Origin: Quillaja saponaria
Lineage: Eukaryota > Streptophyta > Magnoliopsida > Fabales > Quillajaceae
NCBI GenBank assembly: GCA_029379385.1
Contig: CM055617.1
Span: 13,611,532-13,675,531, forward strand
Reading direction: 5' to 3'
Length of the DNA: 64,000 nucleotides
Positions 12,291-24,310 of this stretch are shown one piece after another. The translations under genes were made by a program, and so were the position numbers. The number at the start of each line of letters is the position of its first letter. The stretch's first letter is position 1. The notes beneath the pieces are model-generated. The model was not told where the DNA came from. It saw nothing but the letters and a program-made list of their open reading frames with translations, and searched no databases.

Positions 12291-14423
12291 AAGTGAGGAC
12301 ATGGCTTCTTTGTTTAATTTGCCTATCTTTCTCCTGCTTGGTACTAATTATATGTTTAGAGCATTTTTTGTAGAATGAAATTAATTTATTTAAATTGTAT
12401 CTAATATCTCAACTTTAACTAGTTTCTAGATGGCATATAAAGAAAAAAAAAAAAATGAAAGTTTAGAATCTTATTGAGTTGAATTAATTGGTAAGATTCT
12501 AAATTACTTCTCTTTTACTCAATCTTACTAATTTTGTAGTAGACTATAGTATATGTAAATCACAACAAAACTGATTGAAAATACATAACCATATGGTGAT
12601 TTCCTCGAATCAATAAAAAAGATTAAACGATTTCAAGAATATATTCAAAATTTAGAAACAAACCATCCTTTTCATCAATAATAAGGAAACCAAAAGAAAA
12701 GCATACATGTGTTTCACAGGGAACTCTTTTATCTCTTTAGAGACGATGAAGAGTTAAAAAGAGCTCAAAGGAATAAAATAATAATTTCTTTATATTATTT
12801 TATTGTTTTGAATTATAAAGACAAGCTAGAATCCTATTTTTTTTTCTCTCTTTATCTCTTTAACTCTTTAACTCTTTTTGTGTTGTCTTGGATCATGTAT
12901 GCAAATGAATAATTTCAATGCCAAAATGGAAGGCAGCTTAACAGAACAGATAATTGGTGTGGATGATCCAAATGTGTGAGATATGTATACATATTCTGAA
13001 AAATTCATTGGCCAAAAGTAGAGATAATTTATTGCATTAATGAAGTCAACAAATATATAAAACCAGAAATCAAATTGATCTTGATATATATAAACAAGAT
13101 TTAGTGAAAAATACAATAGTAAATTAATTATATATAAAGAAAAATAAAATGAACGATCCAAACACTCCAATGAGTCTAAATCAAGTCATTCAATTCAAAA
13201 AAATAATAAAAATAATAAATAAATAAAAATAAAAGGAAAAGAGAAAGAAAAAAAATGAAAAGCTCAGAACCAAAGCAGCTTGGCTGAATTAGAGTGAGTC
13301 CACGAGTAATAATCAATAACTTCAAAAGCCAAATTCATTTCCGAGTTTTTTACTTTCCATCGTCCTGTTATTCTATTTTCTAAAATTCTCAAAAACCAAG
13401 CATAGTGTCCTAATTTCATAAACCAAAATTCCATTAACTAAAATAAACCACAGAGAAATGAAAAATAAAAAATGAGCAAATGAAATTATTTAATTATTAA
13501 TTTTAATTATATTTATATTTATTTAATTTATAATTTATATTAGATAAGCATAGATTTCTAAAGACTATTTTTCCATATATAAAAAGAATTTTCAAATGTT
13601 TATGAAAAAAAATGTACATAATATTGTGCTCCTACGAAGTTAACAAACATATGCCCGAAGCCGAAAATTAATGAGCAACCCTACAAAGTAATAAGCTCCC
13701 CACCTTTACTTAGTTGTTGGAAATGTAGAGTAGCTCTGCAATGAGTTACAGCATATGACAACATTTCCACCCATACTTTACACATAATCTCTTACATGTC
13801 ATTATTATTAAGGCCTTCTAACTCTTTTACAAGCTTACATGCATTGAACATAACATATTTGATCTTAGCCTTATTTTCCCACATAATGATCATTAATTGT
13901 TAAGGTTTCCCCCAAGTGTACCAAGGATCTCTTTTGTTTTGTTTTTGTTTTTTTGTTTTTTTTTTTTTTTTTTGTTTTTTTTTTTTTTCTATTGTTCTTT
14001 CTGATCCCTTTTCCTTTCCTCTATTGAATCTCCATCTACTAAAGAGTCTTACTGCTTGGGCACATGTATCTTGGAAGCTCAGTTTTGCAATACCTGTAAC
14101 AGAAGAAATCAACTATGGCTACATAACTACAAGATATGACATGTAATCCAAGATTAGTTTACTGCAATCACAATATTATTTAGTTTTCTCATATTCTGGC
14201 TCTTTGTCAACAGTAAAATGAAGCTTCGTAGTAATGTGCTATGACAAGATACTCTTATCGAATGGAAATTTAACAACAAAATGATCTAATTTACAACAAC
14301 GGGAATCAAGATATTCATTGAGGACCCAATCAACTCTGCCTGCACGTATCTTATTCTTGCCAGTTTCCAAATCTTCCAACTGGTTGGATTTCGTTTTCAA
14401 CACTTGAAAGATGATATTGCATG
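12291..14423. other. AT-rich spacer with simple-sequence tracts
   Basis: No gene is supported. The stretch contains A-rich simple sequence (about 13195-13260) and a long T-tract with scattered G (about 13937-13990). The open frames here (12709-12912 plus; 12868-13170 minus; 13900-14146 both strands) are low-complexity products of these tracts. Confidence 0.5.
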
Positions 14424-14428
14424 GTATT

Positions 14429-16113
14429 TGATATGGATAAAATTAGGGATGAAGGTAGTTTTGTAAGTTTGTTAGCTATTATTAAATTATAAAATCTGAA
14501 TTAAGTTGCATTTGAAACCCATCTTGAATATAATGAATATTGGCCTAAATCTTTGTCTCTCTTAATCTTCTTCTTCTTCCTCAAACTCTCTGTGAATCCA
14601 AGAACCTATCTCTGATGAAGGGGTGCTAGCAGCTCTAGCTTTGGGTTTTAGGTTTACCATCATCAATTTCTCTTCCTCCATTCCTTTTCTTTATGAATTC
14701 TTGTGAAGTCTCTAAAATTGGGTTTCACCCTTATCAATTGGTATCAAAGCATGGTCCTGGCACCATAGCTCCCTTGTCTATCCTTCCTGTTTTCATCATT
14801 CAACTTTCAAAACAAAGGCACAAATTACTACAATTGTTCCTGAGAAAATTGAGTGATATGATCAAAAGCCTGAAAGCTCTTAAAGAAGTCAAACATACTC
14901 AAGAAACAGTGGGTCAAGAATTCAAGAAATAAGGTGAAATCTTGGCTAAGCTTCAAGATCTACAACAAGATGATTTCTTGGATTATCGAAACCCATCTAA
15001 CCCAGTTTCCTACAATATAACCAGTAAGAAGCTCAAGGTTGGTAAATCATTTCCCTTATATTATAACCCATGTAAAACATTGTTTTTTCTAGGATAGAGT
15101 TTGATAAAAAAAAGGATTAAAGGCTTGTGTTAATCCTACAATGAAGAATATAACCCTATCCATTTCTCTAAGTACAAGAATAAGAATATAAGTATAATTA
15201 TGGTTCCTGATGATGAATAGTTGTCTGTTCAAGAACTAGTAGGTGAAGAATGCCTTGGGTTCAAGAAATTAATTGAAAATGATGAAATCTTACCTCAATT
15301 CTTGATGGTAGGGCATCATGATGTTGAACGTAAGAAATTACTTGCAAAGAGTGAGACTTTACATAAATTCTTGAAGGAAAATGAAGTTACAATTTCTGAA
15401 AAGCATATTGGTTATGAAAAAGTCCACTTATCAAGTATCTGCAATAGAATCCATCAACCATTCATTTTGTTTACAAAAAAATAGTATAACAAATGGTCTA
15501 TAATATTTGGGTTTAAAGTAACAATAATGTGGGTGTATTATGTGATGGAGGAAATGGTTGAGCAGTAAGGGAAGGGCCACTATAGATGCAGCATTGTAGA
15601 CGGTAAAGATGAAACCAAGATCATTCTAATGGAAGCTGCAACACTAAGCCATGAAACTATATTTAGTTTCCTTTCAATTCCAATTACCTTTTCTTGCACA
15701 TATGTTCATGCCTACTTCATCTTGCTTCTATGTTAATTCTGGATTCGTAATCCAAATCCTTGAGAACAAGGATTGTATGGAGAAAAAAGGATTGATACAG
15801 GTAGAATTGGAGATGAGGGTATTTTTGTAAGTTTGCTAGCTATTATTAGCTTATAAAAGCTGAATTAGGTTGTATTTGAAAATCATCTTGAATAGAATGA
15901 AAATTGGCCGGAAGCCTTGTCTCTCTTAGTCTTATTCTTCTTCTTCCTCTCACTCTTTATGAATCCAAGAATCCATCTCCAGTAGAGTGGTTTACCATAG
16001 CTAGCTACTACTAGCTTTGGGTTTTGGGTTTACCATCATCAATTTCTCTTCCTCCATTCCTTTTCTTTGTAAATTTCTTGTGAAGTCCCTGAAATTGGGT
16101 TTCACCCTTATTA
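14429..16113 (+). mobile_element. E3: small (1.7 kb) non-autonomous LTR retrotransposon
   Basis: 5' LTR 14429-14736 (starts TGATATGGATA, ends CCCTTATCA). Primer-binding site TGGTATCAAAGC at 14739-14750 is one mismatch from the plant initiator-tRNA-Met PBS. Polypurine tract ATGGAGAAAAAAGGAT lies at 15777-15792, and the 3' LTR is 15793-16113 (starts TGATACAGGTA, ends CCCTTATTA). Target duplications GTATT at 14424-14428 and 16114-16118 are perfect. The LTRs are clearly alike over about 310 bp (TCATCAATTTCTCTTCCTCC is shared) but have substitutions and small gaps, so the insertion is not very young. The interior is only about 1.05 kb and lacks protease, integrase and reverse transcriptase, so it depends on another element for movement. 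It is larger than classical TRIMs and smaller than LARDs. Confidence 0.85.
15218..15484 (+). CDS. Unrecognised open frame inside E3
   Basis: An open frame of about 87 codons after a stop at 15218-15220, with no ATG at its start (the first codon is TTG). The product is charged and mixed in composition (for example GEECLGFKKLIENDEILP, then HHDVERKKLLAKSETLHKFL), unlike the hydrophobic junk frames elsewhere in the window. The sequence just upstream is also codable and contains an in-frame ATG (MVPDDE), so the frame may be the tail of a longer decayed one. It could be a gag remnant or a captured host gene fragment. I do not recognise the family and see no catalytic motif. Confidence 0.3.
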
Positions 16114-16157
16114 GTATTCAGCTAATGAACATATAGATTCCATCCATCTACAAAACC

Positions 16158-17285
16158 CTAGAGCAGCAAAGCACTAATTAGTTTATTAACAAGAATGCTC
16201 CTATTTAGATAGGTAAAGTAAACAAACTTTTTTTGTTCTTTTCTTTTTTCTCTAGTCTTGATTCTCATTCCTTCCTTAATGCAGTAATCTATTAAATTGT
16301 AACCCAAAACAGGTCCACACCACCTGCGAAACAATATTTGAGAAGAAAACAAGGAATGGCAATGGTCTTTTGAATTCTTGAAGGAAAGGAATTCACATAG
16401 CTTGGTAGATATGAAAAATCTTTTTGGTTGCAGATCAGTTGTGGAGCCTTGATTAAGCAATAAAGATATGAGTCCAATCAGATAAAATAAGCATGAGGAT
16501 TGTAATATTTTCCAGACATATGGAGCCAATAAGCAAGGTATAAGTAATTGTAATTGCAATGTCAACTTTATGGAAAATCCCTTGATCTTGGACAAAGAAA
16601 TACATTAATGCTGAAACAAACAAAGCTAAGGAAAGAAACTAGGATAAGTACCCGATTTTATTTCTGTGCACCACTGAAGCATTAGTATGGAATAGTTCAT
16701 ATATGAAATTAAGTTCGGAATCCAACACCCTTAAGGCATCAGATGTAGTTCCATCAAGAAAGAATTGTTGACTCTCAAGACCCTACTCAAAAGAGATGAT
16801 AACATCAGCAAGAAGTCCCTTGAAAGTTTCAAATAAATAATAAGCACAAAATACTACTAAGAATAGTGCAATTTCTCACTATGAGTGGCAAAATCCCTTG
16901 CTTAGATTGTTGTTTGATCATATTCATCTAGTAATGTTTGATAGGTAAGTTCAGGTTTTCTCATGAAGGAATCTCGAATGTTATCCAAGCATGCCAGATA
17001 CAAAGCACGAGTCTGCTCCCAACACTTGGCTACTTCAGCAATGAGGATGAAGGTAGTTGGGATCCACAGTTTATTATGAGGGAAAGTTAGAAGGAAGATA
17101 TAACTAGCTGAAAAGATAACTCGCCATAGGTCGGTATCTCTTTAGCTTTATCTTCCAGAGCAAATACTGTTAAGGTGTCCGCACCTTAAGTGCACTAAAA
17201 GAAAAGGCACTTAGAAAACTAGGAGCTAGAAATCAATATTATTGCCATTATTGCTATTCATGTTATCCGTTATTAGCCCCGTTGC
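16158..17285 (-). pseudogene. DUF4220-family membrane protein pseudogene, copy B
   Basis: On the minus strand from about 17285 down to 16158 this is the paralogue of the copy at 7695-8470, and it retains more of the C-terminal side. Shared landmarks are a VPFLLVHL-like start, FPHNKLWIPTTFILIAEVAK, the CWEQTRALYLACLDNIRDSFMRKP region, and, only here, an open stretch at 16158-16595 with RRWCGPVLGYNLIDYCIKE, which fits the DUF4220 RW..QYNLI-type segment. It is broken by frameshifts (the ALEDNKLW segment is lost) and by TAA at 17211-17213, at the same codon where copy A has TAG. E3 lies immediately downstream of its 3' end. The family role is unknown; the gene is dead. Confidence 0.65.
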
Positions 17286-18540
17286 AAAATAAGCAACCTA
17301 GTCAAAACTAACCAAATAAACTATGTCACCACCATGTTATGGGTCCTTTTTTTTAAAGGGAGCTAACATAATCAAAATGATTTACAGCAAGAGACTTAAA
17401 AGTACGAAACCTTGAAAGTTCAATGCATTATACAACTTCTCAACACTCGGAGAGGTGGGTTTAAACATCTTCTTCCTCAGATTTTTTGCCCTTTTTACAA
17501 AAAGCAAGAAAATAAATAATGGTTCCAACAAGCTAGAAGCACAAGTACTAAGTAACAAGAATTGACAACAACTGACATTTATTTCTTTCTCTCCTACTAA
17601 GTCATGTATAACTCCTTTCTCTCCTACTAAATCATGTATTCCTTTCTCTTCTACTAAGTCATGTATTCCTTTCTCTCCTGCTAAGTCAGCTACCAGATAG
17701 AGTCACCATCACTGGACCTCAAATTCCCATTCATCTCTTGTTTCTTCTTCACAACTTGTCTACTTTGTGGCTCGTAGGCTTCTTTTGCTCTTCCATCTCT
17801 TCACCTTCTTCAAGGATTTCCATGGCTATTTCCCTCATTCAAATACTTATTATATTATATACAGGTCTCTAAAGAGGTTTGTATATAATAATAAATACAT
17901 TGTTATATCTTTTTACAATATAACAATACATTTTTAAAAATTTGGTAGAGGGAATAATTATAAAAGTATTTACTTTAGAGGTTCAAAATATAAAATGCAT
18001 ATATAAACAGACCTGTAACTAAAAAGAATATTCTTCTTGATCTTGACTCGCATGATATGACAACTCAAACTCAATGTTGTCTTGTAAAGTACAAGTAATA
18101 AAAGAGCATGTATATATTTACTAATATCTTCTCTAACTATCCAACTCACCTAAATTTTTTCTAACTTACTCTTGAAATTTTAAATAATTTAAATTTTATA
18201 ACAATTAATCTTCTCCCCAAATCACTTCAATTTTCTCCAATTACTCTAATTACCTTCTCAATTTTTCCCTAACTTTAAATTATCACAATTTTCACCATCA
18301 ACTCTATCATTCTCTTATAAAAGGACTCCTATAAGTCTTAAAAACTTTATCCCTTTATTATTTCTTGCTCTACTCGAGGATAATAGATATGGTTTAGTTA
18401 TAATCGTATTCTACATTTAGTTAAGCTATTGTAATTTTCATGATTAATATTAATTCTAGGAAATTTATTTGTTTAGCTTCATTTTACAAAAAAATTGTTT
18501 TATTTACCATACCCAGAAAATTAGTTCACCATTAACAATA
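17286..18540. repeat. Duplicated segment copy B, upstream part with extra 0.6 kb
   Basis: 17920-18540 aligns with 8471-9035 plus 12215-12290 and carries the uninterrupted E2 target site (CTAGG, 18456-18460). About 17290-17900 has no counterpart in copy A, so it was either inserted here or deleted there. It includes the small minisatellite listed separately. No gene is seen. Confidence 0.6.
17583..17690. repeat. Minisatellite, about four 24-31-bp units
   Basis: About four imperfect copies of CCTTTCTCTCCTACTAAGTC followed by ATGTATT-type sequence, differing by single substitutions and a short insertion. It is pyrimidine-rich on the plus strand. No function is evident. Confidence 0.7.
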
Positions 18541-18829
18541 TTGTAGCCTGTTTGACTTTCTAAATTTTTTAAAAGAAGTCCTCCAAATTAATAATTTCAT
18601 ATTTTTTACTTGCATCACATTTTCTTTTTTTCCTTTATCTTTTTCAAATATACCAATGCCATCATGAATTCCTCACCCACCTCAATCTTCATGTCTTAAA
18701 TGTAAAAGACAAAAACACAATGGATGTAGTTCATATGATCATGTGGGTATCAGAACTAGTCACAGTTAAAATGTAAAAGAAAAACATATTATAATACCAA
18801 AATATTAAGTAAATTGTGTAACTTTAGTA

Positions 18830-19708
18830 TAAGTACTTTTGATGGATCTTGAAACCAAGAGAAGATACAGAAGTAGAGATCATAGTAGATGTACAATGTG
18901 TTTGGGAGGAATCTGACTCCAAATTAAATCTCCCAAATTTTGCGTTTCTAAACTGATGCAAACTAGTAGAGAATATTACTAAAATAAATAGCATAGTGAA
19001 CATTAAAATTTAACGTCGAAAACCCTTCAATGTAAATGGGAAAATTACAGGCCAAACTCTGACAAAATTCTTTCACTATAAAATAATAGGATTACAACTG
19101 ATATTCTCTAATCAATACTAAAGACATATATCATCAAAGTGGAAATACAATATAGTGATCTAACCAAAATAGTGGCTAACAATTTACACTCACCCACCCC
19201 TGGATTGAGTGTTTTTTCTCACTATTTTTATATCTCACACTATTTAAAATTCTTCATAAGAATTTTCCCTCACATTGGATACCCTCACAATATGCTATGT
19301 ACCTATCTCTTTGATGCTCTGCACTTATCTCTTTTTAGTATTTTGCAGCTTCATTTTATTTGCAAATTAGTTACTGCTTGAGGACCTAATGCTTCCTTGC
19401 AATTCCAACTCTATTTATAGAGTTGTTTGTGCAGCTAAGTGCCCTTTCATATATGTGAAAGAACCTAGAAATTGTAGGCTATGATAGCCTACAATTAGCT
19501 AAAAATATACTGCCATTTGCAGCTGTCCATTAGCCTCCAATTAGCTAGAAATGTGCTACCATTTTCAGCACACACTTGTTGCCAATTACTACAGTCTAAC
19601 ATCTCTTCTTTCTGCAATTTGCAACTTCACAATTCAAATATGGTGGCTGGTTTATTGTCAACAAAACACACCACATATGACATTAATCCATAAACGGGCT
19701 GGATTACA
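18830..19708 (-). repeat. 3' LTR side of copia element A (outer limit unclear)
   Basis: On the minus strand a polypurine tract (CTGGAGGGGGAGATT, complement of 19712-19726) is followed by TGTAATCCAGCCCG, taken as the start of the 3' LTR at 19708. It contains GGGTTTTCGACGTTAAA-like sequence typical of copia LTRs. The far end near 18.8-18.9 kb could not be fixed, and it does not align well with the LTR side at 21.96-22.04 kb, so the element may be recombinant. Confidence 0.5.
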
Positions 19709-19769
19709 ATAATCTCCCCCTCCAGTCCTATTTCGAGGAGAAATCACACGACTTTCTACTTGAAGTCCA

Positions 19770-21154
19770 TCCCGGCCAACTTGCTGGAAAAACTTAAGCT
19801 TTTTCTAGTAACTTTGGTCATTATATCAACAGTGTTGTCATCAAAGTGAATTTTCTTCACCTGCATTAACTTCATCTTAGTTACATCATGTAATCAATGG
19901 TATCTCACATTAATGTGCTTTGTCCATGCATGATACATAATATTCTTGCTCAAGTCTATAGTGCTTTGACTATCACAATATACTATATATTCTTCTTGGT
20001 TCAATCCCAAGTCCAAAAGAATTCTTTTCATCCAAAGCATTTCTTTTCCTGTTTTATTAGCGGCCATATACTCAGGTTCGGTAGTAGATAAGACAACACA
20101 CTTCTGTAACTTAGACTGCCATGGCACAGCTCCCCCTGCAATAGTAAATATATATCCCGATGTAGATTTTCTATCATCAAGATCATCTACCATGTCTGCA
20201 TTAATAAACCTTTCTAGGACTGGTTTTGAACCTCTAAAACACAAACACTTATCAAAGGTACCTCAAGATCCACTTCATTGCTTCCCAATGTTCCATACCA
20301 AGATTTGAAAGATATTTGCTTACTATACCAACTGCATGAGCAATATTTGGTCATGTACACACCATAGTATACATTAATGATCCGACTGCGGAGGAATAAG
20401 GGCTCGATGCCATCCGATCCATTTTCTTCTTTAACTTTGGGCAAGATCTTTTACTCAGCTTAAAGCTACTAGAAAGATGTGTGCTAACCAGATTAGCATC
20501 TTTCATGTTGAAATGTTCAAATACCCATTCAATATATTTTTCTTGTGATACCCACAGTTTTCCAGCTTTCTTGTTACGAATGATTCTCATTCTCAGTATC
20601 TGATTTGCTAGACCTAAATCCTTCATCTCAAAGGACTTAGATAATTTCTCTTTCAGCTTGCGAATTATCTCCACATCTTGTCCCACAATCAGCATATCAT
20701 CAACATATAATAATAGGATAATGAAGTTACCTCCAGAGAATCTTCTAACATATACACAATGATCTACATCTATTTGTCTGTATCTCTGACTTGCCATAAA
20801 TGAATCAAAATTCTTACACCACTGTCATGGTGCTTGTTTCAAACCATACAAACTCTTCTTCAACTTGCAAATCATGTGCTCCTTCCCTTTCACTTTAAAT
20901 CCTTACAGCTGGTTCATATAAATCTCCTCTTCCAAGTCACCATGCAAGAATGCAGTCTTCATATCTAACTGCTCAAGCTTAAGGTTCAAGCTAGCTGCTA
21001 AACCAAGTATAACTCGAATTGAACTCATCTTCACTACGGGCAAAAAGATTTTATCAAAGTCAATCCCTTTCTTTTGAATGAAACCTTTAGCAACCAATCG
21101 AGCCTTGTGTCTTACTAGCTTGTCATCTGCCCATTTTTCCAGTAATGGTAGCAC
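19770..21154 (-). pseudogene. Ty1/copia reverse transcriptase-RNase H remnant
   Basis: Minus-strand copia pol in several frames. 20903-21154 gives LVRHKARLVAKGF, FDKIFLPVVKMSSIRVIL and LDMKTAFLHGDLEEEIYM (reverse transcriptase N-terminal part). 20351-20797 gives the catalytic LLLYVDDMLIVG and KDLGLANQILRMRI. 19894-20244 gives RNase H motifs DDRKSTSGYIFTIAGGAVPW, STTEPEYMAA and CDSQSTIDL. Between these lie frameshifts and stops, so it is not translatable as one protein. The sequence is most like the Tork/Tnt1 side of copia elements. Upstream it joins directly to the gag zinc-knuckle region. Confidence 0.9.
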
Positions 21155-21839
21155 TTGACGTCTCTCCTGGATCTGGATTTACTCATGGAGATTTTATGTT
21201 TGTGAGAATCTTTACCTGTACTTCTACCTCGATTTTCTGTGACAAGGATTTTAGAATAAGGGCCCAAAGAGCTAGAGGATCTTCTCCTTGTTTTTTAATT
21301 AAGGAGATTACTTTTGACTAGACTTATTGAAACCTTTCCTGCTGGTGCTGAATTATATGATCTAAATGTCTCCCAGCTATCTGGTAGAGAGCCAAGAATG
21401 ATCAAGCCTTGCATTTCTTGATCAAATGAAACTTTGACATTTGCAAGTTGATTCATAATTCATTGCATCTCGTTCAGATGGTTTAATATAGGAGTACCAT
21501 CTCTATACTTAGTGTACATCAACTTCTTTATCAAGTACAATTTATTTCTGCCAGTATTTCTTGCAAAAAATTCTTCTAACTTTTGCCACAATGACTGAGT
21601 AGAAGTTTCAGTATAAACATAATGATAAACATTATCATCAATCCATTAACAGATATAGCCAACAACCTATTGATTGAGCATGGTCCACTTGGCATTGTCC
21701 ATTTGGTCTGGCTTTTTACCTATAATTGGAAGATAATAATTTTTACTTAAAGAAGATCTTCCATCTTTCCTTTCTATAATTGGAAATTGTCTCCATTCAA
21801 GTTGATCATTCTACTAGCGTTTACATCCATGTTGGACAT
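21122..21839 (-). pseudogene. Ty1/copia gag remnant fused to the pol remnant
   Basis: Begins with an ATG at 21839 (minus strand), giving MSNMDVNASRMINLNGDNF, a typical copia gag N-terminus. It continues with recognisable UBN2-type gag sequence (NKLYLIKKLMYTKYRDGTPI, and LIILGSLPDSWETF) broken by stops, and ends in a degraded zinc knuckle, CYHYWKNGQM, where the family has CxxC-GxxGH. Immediately after it, at about 21121, comes reverse transcriptase sequence. Protease, integrase and the start of reverse transcriptase are therefore missing in one clean deletion. Confidence 0.8.
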
Positions 21840-21943
21840 GACTACACAAAAGATGAATCTTCGTGAATAGTAACTGTATACTTAAATAGTAACAAAATAC
21901 ACAAACAGTATCGTATACGCCAGTAACATGTACCTTGTTAACA

Positions 21944-22039
21944 AACCAAGCTTTGATAACTTGTTGAGAAATTGACAGAAATTTGATTCCCCTAGTTAGG
22001 AATCACCATTGTTCTCTGACATATCTTGTTGGGATTACA
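21944..22039 (-). repeat. PBS and 5' LTR edge of copia element A
   Basis: On the minus strand, an LTR ending TTTCTCAACA (edge at 21962) is followed by GTTATCAAAGCTTGG (complement of 21946-21960), a decayed initiator-tRNA-Met primer-binding site. The outer limit of this LTR is not resolved. Confidence 0.5.
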
Positions 22040-22935
22040 CAGCGGAATAAATTAATTGACCATTAAGCCACAAGAATAAATGTAATGAGCAAGAAGAATA
22101 ACAACAGAATGAAGGGTATAATAAATTCTGTCTTCAGATGAAAAATAGGGCTTGTATTCCAAAAATTATTATAGGCCTTTTAGTATTTTAAAAATAAAAT
22201 TACCACTTTTTTTTAAAATATTACTTTTTCTATTTTCCATTGTATATCTTACTATTATTTATGAACACAAATTTAGAGCCTGTAAATTAATTAACAAGAA
22301 ATGTGTACAAAATAAAATTTGTATTAATTTGTATAAGTAAATGTTGTACAATCTCTGAGTTTTTATATTCTTTACGAAAATATAAAATTCCTTTGATTTG
22401 ATCTCTTTGAAAAAAAAATCGACTCAAGGGCTTAACAATTTGATCTCAAATGAAATAATGTTGATCTTTTGAAATGATGATTTGGATTGTCATTGAGGAT
22501 GTAGTCGATGAATTCTCATGATAACACATCTTGATTGTAAGAATCGAATGCTTCAGGTTAGATAAGAAAGAAAGGTCTTGGACTTGTTGTTCTTGTGAAA
22601 GTGTAGGTTGAATTGTATGGATTGCTAAGGCTTCATGGGCTTTGAGATTGATGACAAATGTGAAATCGTGGACGAGGGCTCATTGAGCTTGATCTCAAAG
22701 AAGTTGACTTGACCACAAATTGTATTTGAATCGGTTTTGTGCTTACTAGAGATAATCCTTTAATGAACTATTGAAGTTCATATCTTCAATGGCTGGGGAA
22801 AACTCTTATAGTTGAAGGCAGGAGGTGAAACATCATGAGACTTATTCTGTTGAGCTATGATGCTTCCTTCCTCTCTTTCTCCTCTTTGCTCCCCTCTAAT
22901 TCAAGGCCAATGAGAGGCTTTTTATAGAAGAGGTG
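22040..22935. other. Non-coding stretch, possibly LTR-derived
   Basis: No gene is seen. The 22.4-22.9 kb part is moderately GC-richer and reads like LTR or leader sequence, but no termini could be paired. Confidence 0.35.
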
Positions 22936-23130
22936 ATGCTAGACAAATTTGAATTGATTGGAGATGATTGAGTTAATTTGTGGTGATTGAGATAATTAGA
23001 GGTGATTACATAATTGGGATAATTGGAGGCAATTATGCTAATTGAAAGTAATTTGTGGTGAACAGGGATGATTGAAAATGATTTTAGGATAATTAAAGGT
23101 GATTGAAAAGGATTGAGTCCAATCAACATT
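22936..23130. repeat. Degenerate short-period tandem array (GATTGAGATAATT-like)
   Basis: Purine-rich variations on GGTGATTGAGATAATT repeat with a period of roughly 10-12 bp. The minus-strand open frame at 22896-23129 (Ser/Ile/Asn-rich) is a by-product of this periodicity and not a gene. Confidence 0.6.
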
Positions 23131-23589
23131 TAAATAATTTTTTCAATAACAATTTAAGTCCAATTACCATTTATTTACTTAATTTGACTACTCAATATAT
23201 TTTTTTTAATTTAATATTGATTAACCATAATAGGGAATAAACACTACCCAATTTTTGGTGTCTACAAATGTCCCACTTCAAGACTTAACTATGTACATGT
23301 TAGTCATGCAGTAAACATTGAGGCTTAAAGTATATATTTTGAATTTTGTGACTTGAAGACTTTACCTTTTGTTGTTTTTGATGTCTTCAGACATGTAGCC
23401 AGCTTATCGCATAAGCATCAATTCATACACCAATTTGCTTTTAGAATAACGCTATTTTTTAGTTGCACTAAACCTATAATAATATTATAAGTTACCTATG
23501 TACCCAAACAAGGATCACGTCATGACATAATTCAAAATACACATTTATTACAAGTCATACACAATGTAAACTTGAGTGGGCAAGAAGTA

Positions 23590-23985
23590 ATGCAACAAAG
23601 TGTTTTTTTGGAAGCAACTTTAGTTCGTGCCAAGGAAACGTATGAGAATTTAAGTCAGTTTAATGTCATGTCTAAGAATCTTGAAGTTTTGAAGTAGTTT
23701 CATTTCATGCCTATGAACTTTGTTAGAAAAGTTTCATTTTCTACTGAGTAATTTGAAGATTTGGAGCAGTTTCATTTCGTTTCGAAGAAATTTGAAAATT
23801 TGAAGCAGTTTCTATTCGTGCTGAGAAATCTTGAACTTTTGAAGCAGTTTCAATTCATGTTAAAAAATTTTGAAGTTTTGAGTAGTGTCACTTAGTGTTA
23901 AGGAATTTTGAAGCTTTGAAGAAGTTTCATTTCATGCTAAGCAAATTTGAAGATTAAGAGGCAACTTTGTTACGTGCAGAGAAAA
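23590..23985. repeat. Degenerate tandem array, about 50-bp units
   Basis: Seven to eight diverged units built on GAAGCAGTTTCATTTCGTGC, then GAGAAATTTTGAAGATTT. Units differ by many substitutions and small gaps. No coding potential. Confidence 0.65.
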
Positions 23986-24029
23986 TTTTCTTGGAGACAA
24001 TTCAAACTTGTATGAAAAGGAGTACTGAT

Positions 24030-24310
24030 TTTTTTTTTTTTTTTTTTGGTAATTGTAGAAAATTTAAACTCATATCAAGAAGTGTTGGTGTTCCATTTTA
24101 AGAACTATTGATAGTTTAAACTCATATCAATGTGTATTGGAATTCTTTTTTTTTTTTTCGGAACCTATGATAGTTTAGACTTATATCAATGAGTGTTAAT
24201 GTTTCATTTTTGGAACAGTTGATTGTTTATACTCATATCAAGAGTATTGGTGTTCCTTTTTTTTTTTTTAAAACCGTTGACAGTTTATACTCATATCAAT
24301 GAATATTTTG
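24030..24310. repeat. Degenerate tandem array, about 60-bp units with T-tracts
   Basis: Four to five units of the form AGTTTAAACTCATATCAATG, then AGTGTTGGTGTTCC, then a T-tract and GGAACTGTTGA. T-tracts at about 24030, 24148 and 24258 vary in length. It adjoins the 50-bp array, suggesting both belong to one retrotransposon leader or a satellite-like patch. Confidence 0.65.

Noticed and set aside
13900..14146. Phe/Lys-rich frames on both strands
   Set aside because: They are produced by a long T-tract and contain no family feature.
16158..16595. 145-codon minus-strand open frame as a stand-alone gene
   Set aside because: It is the C-terminal piece of the broken DUF4220-type copy B, with frameshifts and a shared stop upstream.
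22896..23129. 77-codon minus-strand frame
   Set aside because: It arises from the short-period tandem repeat and has Ser/Ile/Asn-rich low complexity.
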